Source: Flavobacterium sp. YJ01
GTDB taxonomy: Bacteria; Bacteroidota; Bacteroidia; Flavobacteriales; Flavobacteriaceae
Direction of reading: 5' to 3'
NCBI RefSeq assembly: GCF_029320955.1
Contig: NZ_CP119757.1
Span: 3,658,001 to 3,722,000 of the forward strand
Length of the DNA: 64,000 bases
Below the pieces are notes generated by a model. The model was not told the origin of the DNA. It did not search any database and saw only the letters and a list, made by a program, of their open reading frames with translations. Position 1 is the stretch's first letter. The number at the start of each line of letters is the position of its first letter. The translations under genes and the position numbers were made by a program. Below are positions 1 through 9,546 of the stretch, in pieces.

Positions 1-129
1 TCGAAGCCCAAGTTCCAATTGGCGCGCCCTTCGACTTCGCTCAGGGAGACAAAACTTTGGCGATTATATTTGAGTGATTTCTGTTTGTCAGGCTGAGCGA
101 AGTCGAAGCCCATTCCAATTGGCACACTC
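1..129. repeat. REP-like palindromic repeat cluster, upstream copy
   Basis: A right arm (27-50, GCCCTTCGACTTCGCTCAGG and a few more bases) is followed by an inverted left arm (87-111, GTCAGGCTGAGCGAAGTCGA...). Both are joined to the same linker word TTCCAATTGG (14-23 and 113-122). Positions 1-9 look like the tail of another left arm cut by the window edge. The arms are complementary and could form a hairpin. Related copies lie just past the GIY-YIG gene, so that gene sits between repeat copies. Confidence 0.8.
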
Positions 130-183
130 TTTTTATTTAGTTTTTGAATTAAAATTCTTACTTTTATTTTTTTGCTAAAAATT

Positions 184-507
184 ATGAAAACATATTATGT
201 CTATATTTTGAAATGCTCTGATGGAAGTTATTACACAGGAATGACAAATGATATAAATAGAAGAATAAATGAACACAATTATGGTTTAAATAAAGAAAGC
301 TATACATTTAATAAAAGACCTTTAGAGTTAGTATTTTGTTCAGATTTTAATGATGTTGTCCAAGCCATAGCATTTGAAAAGCAAGTAAAAGGTTGGAGTA
401 GAAAAAAGAAAGAAGCTATAATAAAAGATAAATGGGAAGATTTGAAGAAACTCTCAGAATGCTTAAATGAAACAAGTCATAAAAATTTTTATAAAAAGAA
501 CGTTTAG
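184..507 (+). CDS. GIY-YIG nuclease family protein (UPF0213/YhbQ-like)
   Basis: Small single-domain protein of 107 residues. The GIY-YIG signature is at the N-terminus as VYILKCSDGSYYTGMT, followed by the usual arginine helix (NRRINEHN) and a basic segment KGWSRKKKEAIIK typical of this family. Members are presumed DNA endonucleases; the cellular role of the stand-alone bacterial forms is poorly known. I start at ATG 184; an in-frame TTG at 172 would add four residues ahead of the conserved core and is unlikely. The gene stands alone, with palindromic repeats within about 60 bp on both sides, which suggests the repeats and gene may have moved or recombined together. The family call is firm; the function is not. 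Confidence 0.85.
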   Translation: MKTYYVYILKCSDGSYYTGMTNDINRRINEHNYGLNKESYTFNKRPLELVFCSDFNDVVQAIAFEKQVKGWSRKKKEAIIKDKWEDLKKLSECLNETSHKNFYKKNV

Positions 508-552
508 TAGTAAATTAGCCTTCAATTTTGTTCAGTAGAACACATACGAAGT

Positions 553-670
553 GTCAAGCTGTGCGGAGTGGAAGCTCAGATTCCAGTAGGAGCGCCCTTC
601 GACTTCGCTCAGGGTGACATAAATTGAGCAAAATTTCTTTGGTTTGTTAAGCCGGATGAAGTAGAAGCAC
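553..670. repeat. REP-like palindromic repeat cluster, downstream copy
   Basis: Diverged left arm at 553-577 (GTCAAGCTGTGCGGAGTGGA...), right arm at 594-619 (GCCCTTCGACTTCGCTCAGG...), then a degenerate left arm at 646-670 (GTTAAGCCGGATGAAGTAGA...). Order and linker match the copy at 1-129. The left arms carry more substitutions than the right arm. Confidence 0.75.
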
Positions 671-688
671 TATTTAATAAAAATACTA

Positions 689-1360
689 ATGAAAAAAAAT
701 CAACTAGAAATAGCTTGTTTTAATTATGAATCGGCATTAATTGCTCAAGCAAATGGCGCGGACAGAATTGAGCTATGCGAAAATATGAAACTGGGAGGAA
801 CTACTCCAAACTCAATTTTGGTATTGAAAGTCCGTGAAAGTTTAAATATAAAAATGCATGTCATTATAAGACCTCGAGGAGGTGATTTTGTTTATTCTGA
901 TGAAGAACTTACAGAAATGAAACAAGACATTAAACAATTTAAAAAATTGGGGGTTGATGGTTTTGTTTTCGGAATCTTAAAAGAAAATGGAAAAGTAAAT
1001 AAAAAGCAAAACAAAGAGTTGGTGCATTTAGCGCACCCTTTGTCTTGTACTTTCCACCGCGCTTTTGATGTTGTTAAAAATCCGGAGAAATCACTTGAAA
1101 CTATTATAGATTGTGGTTTCAAAACGATTTTGACTTCTGGTCAAGGTGTAAATGTTGAAGAAGGAATTTTAGCTTTGGAAAGACTCCAGGAATTAGCTGG
1201 AGATCGCATTGAAATTATGCCAGGCGGCGGTTTGAGATCTTCAAATGTAAAATTGCTTCAAGAAAAATTAGACTTGACTTTTTATCATTCATCAGCTATA
1301 ACAAACGATACAGAAATTGCAAATCCTGAAGAAATAAAAGAAATACGTAATTTTCTATAA
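689..1360 (+). CDS. cutC: CutC family protein
   Basis: TIM-barrel protein of the CutC family, historically linked to copper homeostasis; its biochemical activity is not settled. Family segments seen are NGADRIELCENMKLGGTTP near the N-terminus, HVIIRPRGGDF, VDGFVFGIL, TFHRAFD and IMPGGGLRSSN. The 223 residues are slightly shorter than the usual 240-250. It starts at ATG 689, directly after a degenerate repeat arm, and ends at a strong bidirectional terminator. It is monocistronic, and no other copper gene is nearby. Confidence 0.9.
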   Translation: MKKNQLEIACFNYESALIAQANGADRIELCENMKLGGTTPNSILVLKVRESLNIKMHVIIRPRGGDFVYSDEELTEMKQDIKQFKKLGVDGFVFGILKENGKVNKKQNKELVHLAHPLSCTFHRAFDVVKNPEKSLETIIDCGFKTILTSGQGVNVEEGILALERLQELAGDRIEIMPGGGLRSSNVKLLQEKLDLTFYHSSAITNDTEIANPEEIKEIRNFL

Positions 1361-1372
1361 GTTTTATAAATA

Positions 1373-1408
1373 AAAAAAGTCTGGAGTTGGCATCTCCAGA
1401 CTTTTTTT
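1373..1408. terminator. bidirectional terminator, cutC / TonB receptor
   Basis: Stem GTCTGGAG (1379-1386) pairs with CTCCAGAC (1394-1401). It is flanked by an A-run on the left and a T-run on the right, so it can end transcription from both convergent genes. Confidence 0.85.
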
Positions 1409-1458
1409 CTACAAAAAATTATTCTAAAATTATTTAAAAAAATCTTGCAATAAGACGA

Positions 1459-3879
1459 TTAGAACATTCCGCCTCCGTCTTTATTCGTATTATCATCTCT
1501 TTGTTTACGCTGTAAGTTTTTGATTTTTCCACCGCCAAAGTTATACGTTAAACCTACATAAACTGTTTGGCTTTCCCAAGTAAACTGACCTGCTTGAGGA
1601 TAAGGATATTGTGTGTCAAAAGCATATTTCATAGTTTTGAAAACGTCATTAAAACGTACGCTGATGTTCATTTTATTGTCTAACAAAGTGTAGCGCGAAC
1701 CAATATCCATTTTATACATTTCGTGACTATTGTTTTGAAGTCCATCAACTGCGCCTCTGTAAAATCCGAATAATAAGAAGCTTAAACGTTTGTTGGCTTT
1801 GAAGTTAGAGTTCATACGTCCGTTGAAAGCAGCGACAGTAATTTTTCTTTCAATAGGATTACTGCTATTATCAGCAGCATTATACTGAAAAACAATACCT
1901 TGCTGATTAATGCTTGAAAAATCAATAGATGGCTGAATATCCCACCATTTTGTAATTTTATAGTTAAATGAAGCTTCAAATCCGTAAGCAGTATTATGAT
2001 CGTAGTTTGTAAAAGACATGATCTGTTTTTCTTTGCTTGGATCTGCTGGATCTGGGTATAGAATTCTGCTAATCTGGTCGTTAATACTTCTCACAAAAAC
2101 ACCAGCTGTAAAGCTTCCTTTTTCTAATGTTTTAGTATAATTCACTTCTACAGAATTGGTAAACTGCGGTCTTAATTCTGGATTTCCTAAAGATGTAACT
2201 AAAGGAGTTGCAAACTCACGAATAGGTTTTGTCTGCTCTAAACTCGGACGGTCGACACGACGGCTGTAGCTAAACTGTAAAGTGTTTTTCTCTGTTATGT
2301 TGTACGTTAAATAAGCTGATGGATACAAAGTGATATAATCGTCATCAAACATCGTTTGGCCATAATTTAAATTAGCTTGAACTTTATAGCTTTCAAAACG
2401 AGCTCCCACTTGGTAGCTTAGTTTTTTGAATTTCTGTCCAAATGTTACATAAGCAGAATAAATGTCAGTATCATACGTGTAATGTGAAGTTCTGTCTGCA
2501 ACTGGAAGTAACGGGTTTCCTGTTGTGTAATCATTTCCGGTTCTTGTAATTCTAGCTTCAGCACCAGCTTCAAGAGTTGTTTTTTCGTTTAATGGATTAA
2601 CATAATCAACATTTAATGTTGTTAGTTTTCGAGTGCCTTTCAAGAAATCATTATACAAAATATCAGAACTTGTGTTGTCTGTCTTTGTTGTTTCGGTATC
2701 AAAAGAAGCATGTTGAGATTCTTTATTATCACTATAATTTCCTTCAAAATCTAAAGTATGTCCTTCTTTTTTGAAAATGTGTTTGTAAGCCAAATTATAA
2801 GTTCCAACTTGATCTGGCCCCCAATATCTTGATTTCTGAAAGATATTTGAAATATCAGAATTAGTTACGTTATTATAATCGATATCTGTATCTACAAAAC
2901 CTTTTCCGTTAGATTTATTCTGATTTGTGTAAATCGATAATGTATTGTGATCGTCGATTAAAAAATCCATTCCAATCTTATATAAATAAGAATCATTATC
3001 GTTCATTACATCAATTTTCTGAACAATATCTTGATCAAATCTTCTAATGAAACCGTCGTTATAATACGTTCCAAAGTTCTGTCCTACATTTCCAAAGAAA
3101 TTTACTTTTCCAGTTTTATAATTTAAATCTAAAGACTGATTGTATTTTGCAGTTTCACCAAAAGTGATTCCGCCGCTGTAAGTTCCGTTAAAACCAGTGT
3201 TAGCGTTTTTATGCAAAATAATATTGATAATTCCAGACATTCCTTCTGGGTTATATTTTGCACTTGGATTTGTAATCAACTCAATTTTTTTGATAGAAGT
3301 TGACGGAATTTGTTTTAACAATTGTGCAGGATCAATGTTCGATGGACGTCCGTCAATTAATACACGAACATTATCATTCCCGCGAAGCGAAAGTTTTCCG
3401 TCCTGATCTACATTCACAGAAGGAATATTGTTCATAATATCCGATGCCGAAGCTCCAGCAGTTGTCAAGTCTTTACCAACCGTAACTACTTTTCTGTCAA
3501 TTTTTTGTTCGATAGTAGAACGTTCAGCAATAATATTTACACCTTTTAATTGTGTAGCTTCTTCTTCTAAAGAAACATTAACAGTAGCAGACTTTTTGTT
3601 TTCGCTCAAAAGAACAGAACCAACATATTTTCTAAAACCAATATATTGAATTTCGATAGTATAACTTTTTAAAGCTATATTTTTAAATGAAAAATCTCCA
3701 TTATCGTCTGTATTAACTCCAGAGACTACTTTTCCATTTTCTTTAAGAGAAACTGTTGCATAAGAAACAGGCATTCCGTTTGATTTCTCTGTAATTTTCC
3801 CAGATACATTTCCTGTATTCTGGGCTTGTGCTGTTGCGATTACCCCCAATAACGCAAACAGAAAGATTTTTAATTTCAT
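1459..3879 (-). CDS. TonB-dependent receptor, outer-membrane beta-barrel family
   Basis: Protein of 806 residues with a signal peptide ending near AQAQ. A carboxypeptidase-regulatory-like beta-sandwich follows (GNVSGKITEKSNGMPVSYAT..., about 23-105). Then come a plug domain (ASDIMNNIPSVNVDQDGKLS..., LRGNDNVRVLIDGRPS, GMSGIINIIL) and a long beta-barrel of the OMP_b-brl_3 type. The C-terminus is a polar tail ending in GGGMF. The substrate cannot be told from sequence; related proteins import peptides or metal chelates, or work in surface assembly. No partner lipoprotein is adjacent, unlike SusC. It is a single gene facing cutC. Confidence 0.85.
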   Translation of the reverse strand: MKLKIFLFALLGVIATAQAQNTGNVSGKITEKSNGMPVSYATVSLKENGKVVSGVNTDDNGDFSFKNIALKSYTIEIQYIGFRKYVGSVLLSENKKSATVNVSLEEEATQLKGVNIIAERSTIEQKIDRKVVTVGKDLTTAGASASDIMNNIPSVNVDQDGKLSLRGNDNVRVLIDGRPSNIDPAQLLKQIPSTSIKKIELITNPSAKYNPEGMSGIINIILHKNANTGFNGTYSGGITFGETAKYNQSLDLNYKTGKVNFFGNVGQNFGTYYNDGFIRRFDQDIVQKIDVMNDNDSYLYKIGMDFLIDDHNTLSIYTNQNKSNGKGFVDTDIDYNNVTNSDISNIFQKSRYWGPDQVGTYNLAYKHIFKKEGHTLDFEGNYSDNKESQHASFDTETTKTDNTSSDILYNDFLKGTRKLTTLNVDYVNPLNEKTTLEAGAEARITRTGNDYTTGNPLLPVADRTSHYTYDTDIYSAYVTFGQKFKKLSYQVGARFESYKVQANLNYGQTMFDDDYITLYPSAYLTYNITEKNTLQFSYSRRVDRPSLEQTKPIREFATPLVTSLGNPELRPQFTNSVEVNYTKTLEKGSFTAGVFVRSINDQISRILYPDPADPSKEKQIMSFTNYDHNTAYGFEASFNYKITKWWDIQPSIDFSSINQQGIVFQYNAADNSSNPIERKITVAAFNGRMNSNFKANKRLSFLLFGFYRGAVDGLQNNSHEMYKMDIGSRYTLLDNKMNISVRFNDVFKTMKYAFDTQYPYPQAGQFTWESQTVYVGLTYNFGGGKIKNLQRKQRDDNTNKDGGGMF

Positions 3880-4213
3880 GATTTTTACTGATTATTTTTG
3901 ATTTGATTGATGATGATTGTGTTAGTTACTTATTTTTGTTTTTTCTTTTTTTTTTAACTCCAGAAATAAATTTGAAGTCTCTATTAAGACTCTTTTGTGT
4001 TTAATATGTTACAACAAATTGCAAAAAAATATTTCGAAATTTTTCACATCCCTTGTTTTGTAGGAGATTAAGCTTTTAGTTTTTTGATAATTTTAACAAT
4101 TCAAAAAACTGCTTTTTTATTAAATTCTAATCCTTTTCCTGAATTTAATATGTTTTTGATTTTCTCTAATTGATGAATAAGCAGTATCTTTGCTCACTTT
4201 AAAATAAGTTTAC
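3880..4213. other. intergenic region, TonB receptor / argS (divergent)
   Basis: A 334-bp AT-rich spacer between divergent genes. On the plus strand a TATCTTTG box lies at 4185-4192, about 20 bp before argS. I found no clear minus-strand box for the receptor and no small ORF or hairpin of note. Confidence 0.5.
4185..4192 (+). promoter_or_regulatory. argS promoter, -7 box
   Basis: TATCTTTG matches the Bacteroidota -7 consensus TAnnTTTG and lies 21 bp before the argS ATG. No TTG at the right spacing is obvious. Confidence 0.55.
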
Positions 4214-5992
4214 ATGTCATTACCACAAATTCTTACACCTTCTATACAAAAAGCAATACAAGCATTATTTGATGTTACTGTTGATAAAATCGAATTTCAA
4301 ACTACCAGAAAAGAGTTTGAAGGAGATATTACAATGGTTATTTTTCCATTGTTGAAAGTAATTAAAAGTAATCCAGCTGAATTAGGAAACAAAATTGGAA
4401 ATTATCTAGTTGAAAATGTTTCTGAAGTTGCTCGCTTTAATGTAGTTTCAGGCTTTTTGAATATTGTAATTTCAGATAGTTATTATGTAAATTTCTTTAA
4501 CGGAATTAGAGATAACAAGAAATTTGGATATGTAACTCCAAACCCAGATGAAAAAGCGGTAATGGTAGAATATTCTTCTCCAAACACCAATAAACCTTTA
4601 CACTTAGGTCACGTCCGTAACAATTTGTTAGGATATTCTGTTGCGGAAATTCTAAAAGCTTCAGGCAAAAAAGTATACAAAACTCAAATTATCAACGATC
4701 GTGGAATTCATATCTGTAAATCGATGTTGGCTTGGGAAAAATTTGGAAACGGAGAAACTCCAGAAACTTCTGGTTTAAAAGGAGATAAATTGGTTGGTAA
4801 ATATTATGTGGAGTTTGATAAAGCTTACAAAAATGAAATCAACGCTTTAATCGAAACAGGTAAAACAGAAGAAGAAGCTAAAAAACAAGCGCCAATTATA
4901 ATTGAAGCGCAAGACATGCTGAAGAAATGGGAAGCTGGTGATGAAAAAGTAATTGAGCTTTGGAAAAAAATGAACGAATGGGTTTATGAAGGTTTCGCAA
5001 CCACTTACACAAATCTTGGTGTAAATTTTGATAAATATTACTACGAAAGCAACACCTATTTATTAGGAAAAGATGTTGTTCAAGTTGGATTAGATAAAGG
5101 TGTTTTCGAAAAAGATCCAGACGGTTCTGTTTGGATTGATTTGACTGATGAAGGTTTAGATCGTAAAATCGTTTTACGTTCTGATGGAACCGCAGTTTAC
5201 ATGACGCAAGATATTGGAACCGCAATTCAGCGTGTAAAAGATATGCCAGATGTTGGCGGAATGGTTTACACAGTTGGAAACGAGCAAGATTATCACTTCA
5301 AAGTATTATTCTTGATCTTAAAAAAATTAGGTTTTGATTGGGCTTCAAGCTTATATCATTTGTCATATGGGATGGTAGATTTGCCTTCTGGAAAAATGAA
5401 AAGCCGTGAAGGAACCGTTGTAGATGCAGATGATTTGATGCAAGATATGACAGATACAGCAAAGCAAATCTCAGAAGATTTAGGAAAGCTTGATTACTAT
5501 TCTGATGAAGAAAAAGCAAAACTGTATAAAACAATTGGTCTTGGAGCTTTAAAATATTACATTTTAAAAGTAGATCCTAAAAAACGTATTTTGTTTAATC
5601 CAGCGGAATCTGTTGATTTTGCAGGAAATACAGGTCCGTTTATTCAATATACTTATGCCAGAATTCAATCGATAATCCGTAAAGCCGATTTTGATTTTGC
5701 GGCTGAGATTCAAATTGAAGAATTGCACGAAAAAGAAAAAGAATTGGTAAAACAAATCGAACTTTTTCCAGAAATAATTCAGAACGCGGCACAAAATCAT
5801 AGCCCAGCTTTGATTGCCAATTATACTTACGATCTGGTAAAAGAATACAATTCATTCTATCAATCTGTTCATATTTTAGGAGAAGCCGATTTAACTAAAA
5901 AAATATTTAGAGTACAGCTTTCTCAAAAAGTAGCAGAGATAATAAAATCAGCATTCGAATTGTTAGGAATTGAAGTTCCTGAAAGAATGTAA
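4214..5992 (+). CDS. argS: arginyl-tRNA synthetase
   Basis: Class I aminoacyl-tRNA synthetase that charges tRNA-Arg in the cytoplasm. At 592 residues it is full length. The HIGH motif is HLGH (residues 130-133, in SSPNTNKPLHLGHVRNN). The KMSKS-equivalent loop is SGKMKSREGTVV (about 392-403), the relaxed form usual in ArgRS. The N-terminal Arg-S additional domain and the C-terminal DALR anticodon-binding domain (TYARIQSIIRKA to the end) are both present. The gene has its own promoter and a strong terminator. Confidence 0.97.
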   Translation: MSLPQILTPSIQKAIQALFDVTVDKIEFQTTRKEFEGDITMVIFPLLKVIKSNPAELGNKIGNYLVENVSEVARFNVVSGFLNIVISDSYYVNFFNGIRDNKKFGYVTPNPDEKAVMVEYSSPNTNKPLHLGHVRNNLLGYSVAEILKASGKKVYKTQIINDRGIHICKSMLAWEKFGNGETPETSGLKGDKLVGKYYVEFDKAYKNEINALIETGKTEEEAKKQAPIIIEAQDMLKKWEAGDEKVIELWKKMNEWVYEGFATTYTNLGVNFDKYYYESNTYLLGKDVVQVGLDKGVFEKDPDGSVWIDLTDEGLDRKIVLRSDGTAVYMTQDIGTAIQRVKDMPDVGGMVYTVGNEQDYHFKVLFLILKKLGFDWASSLYHLSYGMVDLPSGKMKSREGTVVDADDLMQDMTDTAKQISEDLGKLDYYSDEEKAKLYKTIGLGALKYYILKVDPKKRILFNPAESVDFAGNTGPFIQYTYARIQSIIRKADFDFAAEIQIEELHEKEKELVKQIELFPEIIQNAAQNHSPALIANYTYDLVKEYNSFYQSVHILGEADLTKKIFRVQLSQKVAEIIKSAFELLGIEVPERM

Positions 5993-6012
5993 TTTTTTGT
6001 AAGAAATATTTT

Positions 6013-6045
6013 AAAAGCCAATAGTTCTACTATTGGCTTTTTTTA
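6013..6045 (+). terminator. argS terminator
   Basis: AAAAGCCAATAG (6013-6024) pairs perfectly with CTATTGGCTTTT (6030-6041) across a 5-nt loop, followed by a T-run. Confidence 0.9.
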
Positions 6046-6213
6046 TTGCTTTTTAGACCTATTGGGGAGTGTTTAAAATTATTTCTTAAATACTTTTACT
6101 TCTGAAAATATTTACAGATTTAATAAGCTGTTGATAGAAAATTCTTCCTTATATCAATTTTTTATTATTTTGAATTAGTAAGCTTTTAATAAAAAACATA
6201 TGAGGTAAAAAAC

Positions 6214-6241
6214 AAAACCGTCTATTGAGACGGTTTTTTTA
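6214..6241 (+). terminator. orphan intrinsic terminator
   Basis: AAAACCGTCT (6214-6223) pairs with AGACGGTTTT (6228-6237) across the loop ATTG, with a T-run to 6241. No coding gene lies between it and the argS terminator, so it may end a small RNA or mark a lost gene. Confidence 0.8.
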
Positions 6242-6289
6242 TTTGTAAGATAAAGGCTTCTTTTAATTGTGTTAAAAATAAATAAAATC

Positions 6290-6320
6290 TTGTTAAAAGT
6301 AATTTAATTTTCTAAGTTGC
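6290..6320 (+). promoter_or_regulatory. possible promoter of the SusC/SusD pair
   Basis: TTG at 6290-6292, a 20-nt spacer, then TAAGTTGC at 6313-6320. The -7 box is one base short of TAnnTTTG, so this is a weak match in the right place, 24 bp before the gene. Confidence 0.4.
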
Positions 6321-6344
6321 GCCCCTTAATTAAAAAAGCTATAA

Positions 6345-9300
6345 ATGAAAAAGAAAATTAAAGGGTTTGTAATTCTTGCATTTTTGTTTACTGTTCAAAT
6401 ATTTTTTGCACAGGAAAAAACAATTTCAGGAATTGTGTCAGATACGAACGGGCCAATTCCGGGTGCGAATGTCGTGGTAAAAGGAACTAGTAATGGAGTG
6501 CAAACCGATTTTGATGGAAAATATAAGATTAAAGCAAAAACAGGAGATGTTTTGGTGTTTTCTTATGTAGGAATGAAAGATCAAGCCATTACAGTTGTGA
6601 ATTCATCTGCGGTAAATGTTAAAATGCATGAAGCTGGCGAAGAATTGCAAGAAGTTGTAGTTGTTACGGCATTAGGAGTTAAGAAAAGTGCTCGTGCTAT
6701 TGGATATGCTACCCAGGAAGTAAAAGCGGCCGATATTACAAGAGGAAATAATAATAGTCTTTCTGGCGCTTTGCAAGGTAAGTTGGCAGGAGTTCAAATC
6801 ACGCCTTCAAGTGGTGCTCCAGGAGCTTCTTCTCAAATAGTAATTCGCGGTGCTCGATCTTTCACAGGAAATAATAGTCCTTTGTATGTTATTGATGGTA
6901 TGCCTGTAGCATCACAACCAGACTTTAGCACTGGAAATGGAGTTACAGGATCTGATATTGCTAACAGAGCTGTAGATATTGATCCAAACGAAATTGAATC
7001 AATAAATGTTTTAAAGGGACAAGCAGCATCTGCATTATATGGTTTGAGAGCATCAAACGGAGTAATTGTGATTACTACAAAAAGCGGAAAGAATTCTGGT
7101 CAAAACGGCAAACCTATTATTACTTTTAATACTTCTACAAGTTTTGAAACAATTTCGAAGAAACCAAGTACACAAAATGAATATGCTCAAGGTTCAAATG
7201 GCGTATTTAATCCAAATGCTTCAACAAACTGGGGACCAAAAATTTCAGAATTGCCAAACGATCCCATTTATGGTGGAAATGTTGCCAATGCGCTTAATGG
7301 CGGGGTATTAAAACCAGGGAAATATTATGTGCCTCAAAGAGCAAAAGCTGGTTTAGATCCGTGGGTTAATCCTAGAGCTTATAATAATATTAATGATTTT
7401 TTTAATACGGGAATTACGATCAATAACTCGCTAAATATTTCTCAAGCGACAGAAAAAACTAACTATTCATTTGGTATAGGTACATCAAAACAAGATGGTA
7501 TTATTCCTGAAACTGGTATGAGTAGATATACTGCAAAGGCTGTAGTAGATACAAAACTAAATAATGAATGGAAGACAGGTTTTTCTTTTAATTATATTCA
7601 AACCAAAATAAACAAAAGTACATCAGCAAATGACGGTGCTATAGTTGGTGTTTTTGCTGCTCCAAGAAGTTACGATTTAAAAGGAATTGGTTACGCTAAC
7701 CCATCAAATCCGTACGATCAAATTTATTATAGACCAAGTGTTTTTAATAATCCTTACTGGGCTGCTAACAACAACGAATTTAGTGAAAAAACTAATCGTG
7801 CTTTTGGAAATACATATATTCAATATGCTCCAATTATAAGTTCAAATGGAAATCAAAAATTAACAGTTAAGTATCAGGTAGGTGTAGATTCATGGACTAC
7901 CAATTACAGAAATATTTTTGAATTTGGAAATAAACTTGATTTATCAGGACAAAGTAGTAGTGCACATCTTTTTGGTACAACAAATGATGTAATTAACTCT
8001 TTATTTACTTTAAATTACAATTTAAATATAACAAAGGATCTTAACTTAAATGTTTTAGTTGGAAATGAATATAACCATCAAAATACTAAAGAATATGATG
8101 AAATAGGAACGGCTTTTAACTTTGGTGGGTGGCCAACAATTGCTAATGCCAGAACAATAACCGCTGAAGAATACCGTAGACAAATACGTACAGTTGGTTT
8201 TTTTAGTAATATTGAATTGTCTTTCAGAAATATGCTTTTCTTGAGTGGTACTATTCGTAAAGATATTGCATCAAATATGCCAAGAGGAAATAGAGATTTT
8301 ATTTATCCATCTGCTTCTTTAGGTTTTGTGGTAACAGAATTAGAAGGCTTAAAAGAGAATTCATTTCTTTCGTATGCAAAACTTAGAGGATCAATTGCTC
8401 AGGTAGGACAAGCAGGAAATTACATAGGAAATTATTATACTACTCCATCTTATGGTGGCGGATTTTGGTCAGGACAACCAATACAATATCCTTTGGGAGG
8501 TATTAGTTCATATATTCCTAACAATGTACAATATGATCCAAATTTAAAACCACAAAACACAAAATCCTATGAGATTGGTGTAGACTTGAAATTTTTCAAT
8601 AACAGAGTTGGAGTTGATTATACTTTTTCTAAACAAAATTCAACAGATCAAATTTTTAGCGTTCCATTAGCTGGTTCAACAGGAGCCAGTTCACTTGTGA
8701 CAAATGGAGGAAAAATGCGTAATGATGTACACGAATTAACTTTAATGTTAAATCCAGTGCGTACAAAAGATTTTAATTGGACATTAAATGCAAACTTCTC
8801 GAAAATTGACTCTTACGTTGAAGCATTAGCAAATGGTGTTGATAATATTTTTTTAGGCGGATTTGTAACTCCGCAACTTAGAGCTAGTGTGGGAGATCGT
8901 TTTCCTGTTATTTACGGTACAGGTTATGCTAGAGATGCTCAAAATAATATTATAGTAAATGCTCAAGGACTTCCTGTAGCTGATGGTGAACTAAAAGTAT
9001 TGGGAGAAGTTGCTCCAAAATTTACTTTAGGAGGTTCTACTCAATTTATATATAAAAGAATTTCAGTGGGAGCTGTTGTTGACTGGAAAAATGGCGGAAA
9101 TATTTATAGCGGATCAAACAACTTAATGAGTTACTATGGAGTAGATGCAAGAACAGCTGATAGAACTTCTGAATTTGTATTTCCAGGTTTTAAAGAAGAC
9201 GGAACTCCAAATGATATTGTTAGAGGAGGTGTTTCAGATCCTAATGCACAACAACAATTGCAAGCAGCATTAAATGGTATTGCAGAATCTGCCGTTTTTG

Positions 9301-9536
9301 ACGCAAGTTTTGTAAAATTAAGAGAAGTCACTTTGGGATACCAATTTCCTAAATTGTTAAATAATTCTGTTGATCTTAGAACTTCAGTTTTTGCAAGAAA
9401 CATTTTATTGTGGTCAAAAATGCCTAATCTTGATCCAGAAGCTACACAAGGAAATAATAATTTCTCGGGTGGATTCGAACAATGGTCAATGCCACAAACA
9501 AAGAGCATCGGTTTTGGAATGAACTTTACATTTTAA
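6345..9536 (+). CDS. SusC/RagA family TonB-linked outer-membrane transporter
   Basis: A 1063-residue importer. It has a signal peptide (to about FFAQ), a carboxypeptidase-regulatory-like domain (TISGIVSDTNGPIPGANVVV..., about 25-100), a TonB box (LQEVVVVTALG), the SusC plug with GKLAGVQIT and RSFTGNNSPLYVIDGMPV, and a barrel ending in SIGFGMNFTF, with a terminal aromatic residue for BAM recognition. It forms a complex with the SusD-like lipoprotein that starts 10 bp downstream. No glycoside hydrolase, sulfatase or regulator is linked, so the substrate (peptide, glycan or other) is open. Confidence 0.93.
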   Translation: MKKKIKGFVILAFLFTVQIFFAQEKTISGIVSDTNGPIPGANVVVKGTSNGVQTDFDGKYKIKAKTGDVLVFSYVGMKDQAITVVNSSAVNVKMHEAGEELQEVVVVTALGVKKSARAIGYATQEVKAADITRGNNNSLSGALQGKLAGVQITPSSGAPGASSQIVIRGARSFTGNNSPLYVIDGMPVASQPDFSTGNGVTGSDIANRAVDIDPNEIESINVLKGQAASALYGLRASNGVIVITTKSGKNSGQNGKPIITFNTSTSFETISKKPSTQNEYAQGSNGVFNPNASTNWGPKISELPNDPIYGGNVANALNGGVLKPGKYYVPQRAKAGLDPWVNPRAYNNINDFFNTGITINNSLNISQATEKTNYSFGIGTSKQDGIIPETGMSRYTAKAVVDTKLNNEWKTGFSFNYIQTKINKSTSANDGAIVGVFAAPRSYDLKGIGYANPSNPYDQIYYRPSVFNNPYWAANNNEFSEKTNRAFGNTYIQYAPIISSNGNQKLTVKYQVGVDSWTTNYRNIFEFGNKLDLSGQSSSAHLFGTTNDVINSLFTLNYNLNITKDLNLNVLVGNEYNHQNTKEYDEIGTAFNFGGWPTIANARTITAEEYRRQIRTVGFFSNIELSFRNMLFLSGTIRKDIASNMPRGNRDFIYPSASLGFVVTELEGLKENSFLSYAKLRGSIAQVGQAGNYIGNYYTTPSYGGGFWSGQPIQYPLGGISSYIPNNVQYDPNLKPQNTKSYEIGVDLKFFNNRVGVDYTFSKQNSTDQIFSVPLAGSTGASSLVTNGGKMRNDVHELTLMLNPVRTKDFNWTLNANFSKIDSYVEALANGVDNIFLGGFVTPQLRASVGDRFPVIYGTGYARDAQNNIIVNAQGLPVADGELKVLGEVAPKFTLGGSTQFIYKRISVGAVVDWKNGGNIYSGSNNLMSYYGVDARTADRTSEFVFPGFKEDGTPNDIVRGGVSDPNAQQQLQAALNGIAESAVFDASFVKLREVTLGYQFPKLLNNSVDLRTSVFARNILLWSKMPNLDPEATQGNNNFSGGFEQWSMPQTKSIGFGMNFTF

Positions 9537-9546
9537 TTAAAATCAA

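Larger units (their letters stand above)
6046..6344. other. intergenic region with a second, orphan terminator
   Basis: Between the argS terminator and the SusC gene there is no ORF of note. A second intrinsic terminator (6214-6241) follows 170 bp of gene-free AT-rich sequence, and a promoter-like sequence for SusC follows that. Confidence 0.5.

Noticed and set aside
1..670. Repeats around the GIY-YIG gene as a CRISPR array
   Set aside because: Copies are inverted and diverged, have no regular spacing and no spacer-like unique segments; no cas genes are present.
892..1122. Open frames on the opposite strand of cutC, the TonB receptor, argS, lipA, ffh and others
   Set aside because: They shadow well-recognised genes, have no promoter or family resemblance, and overlap them completely.
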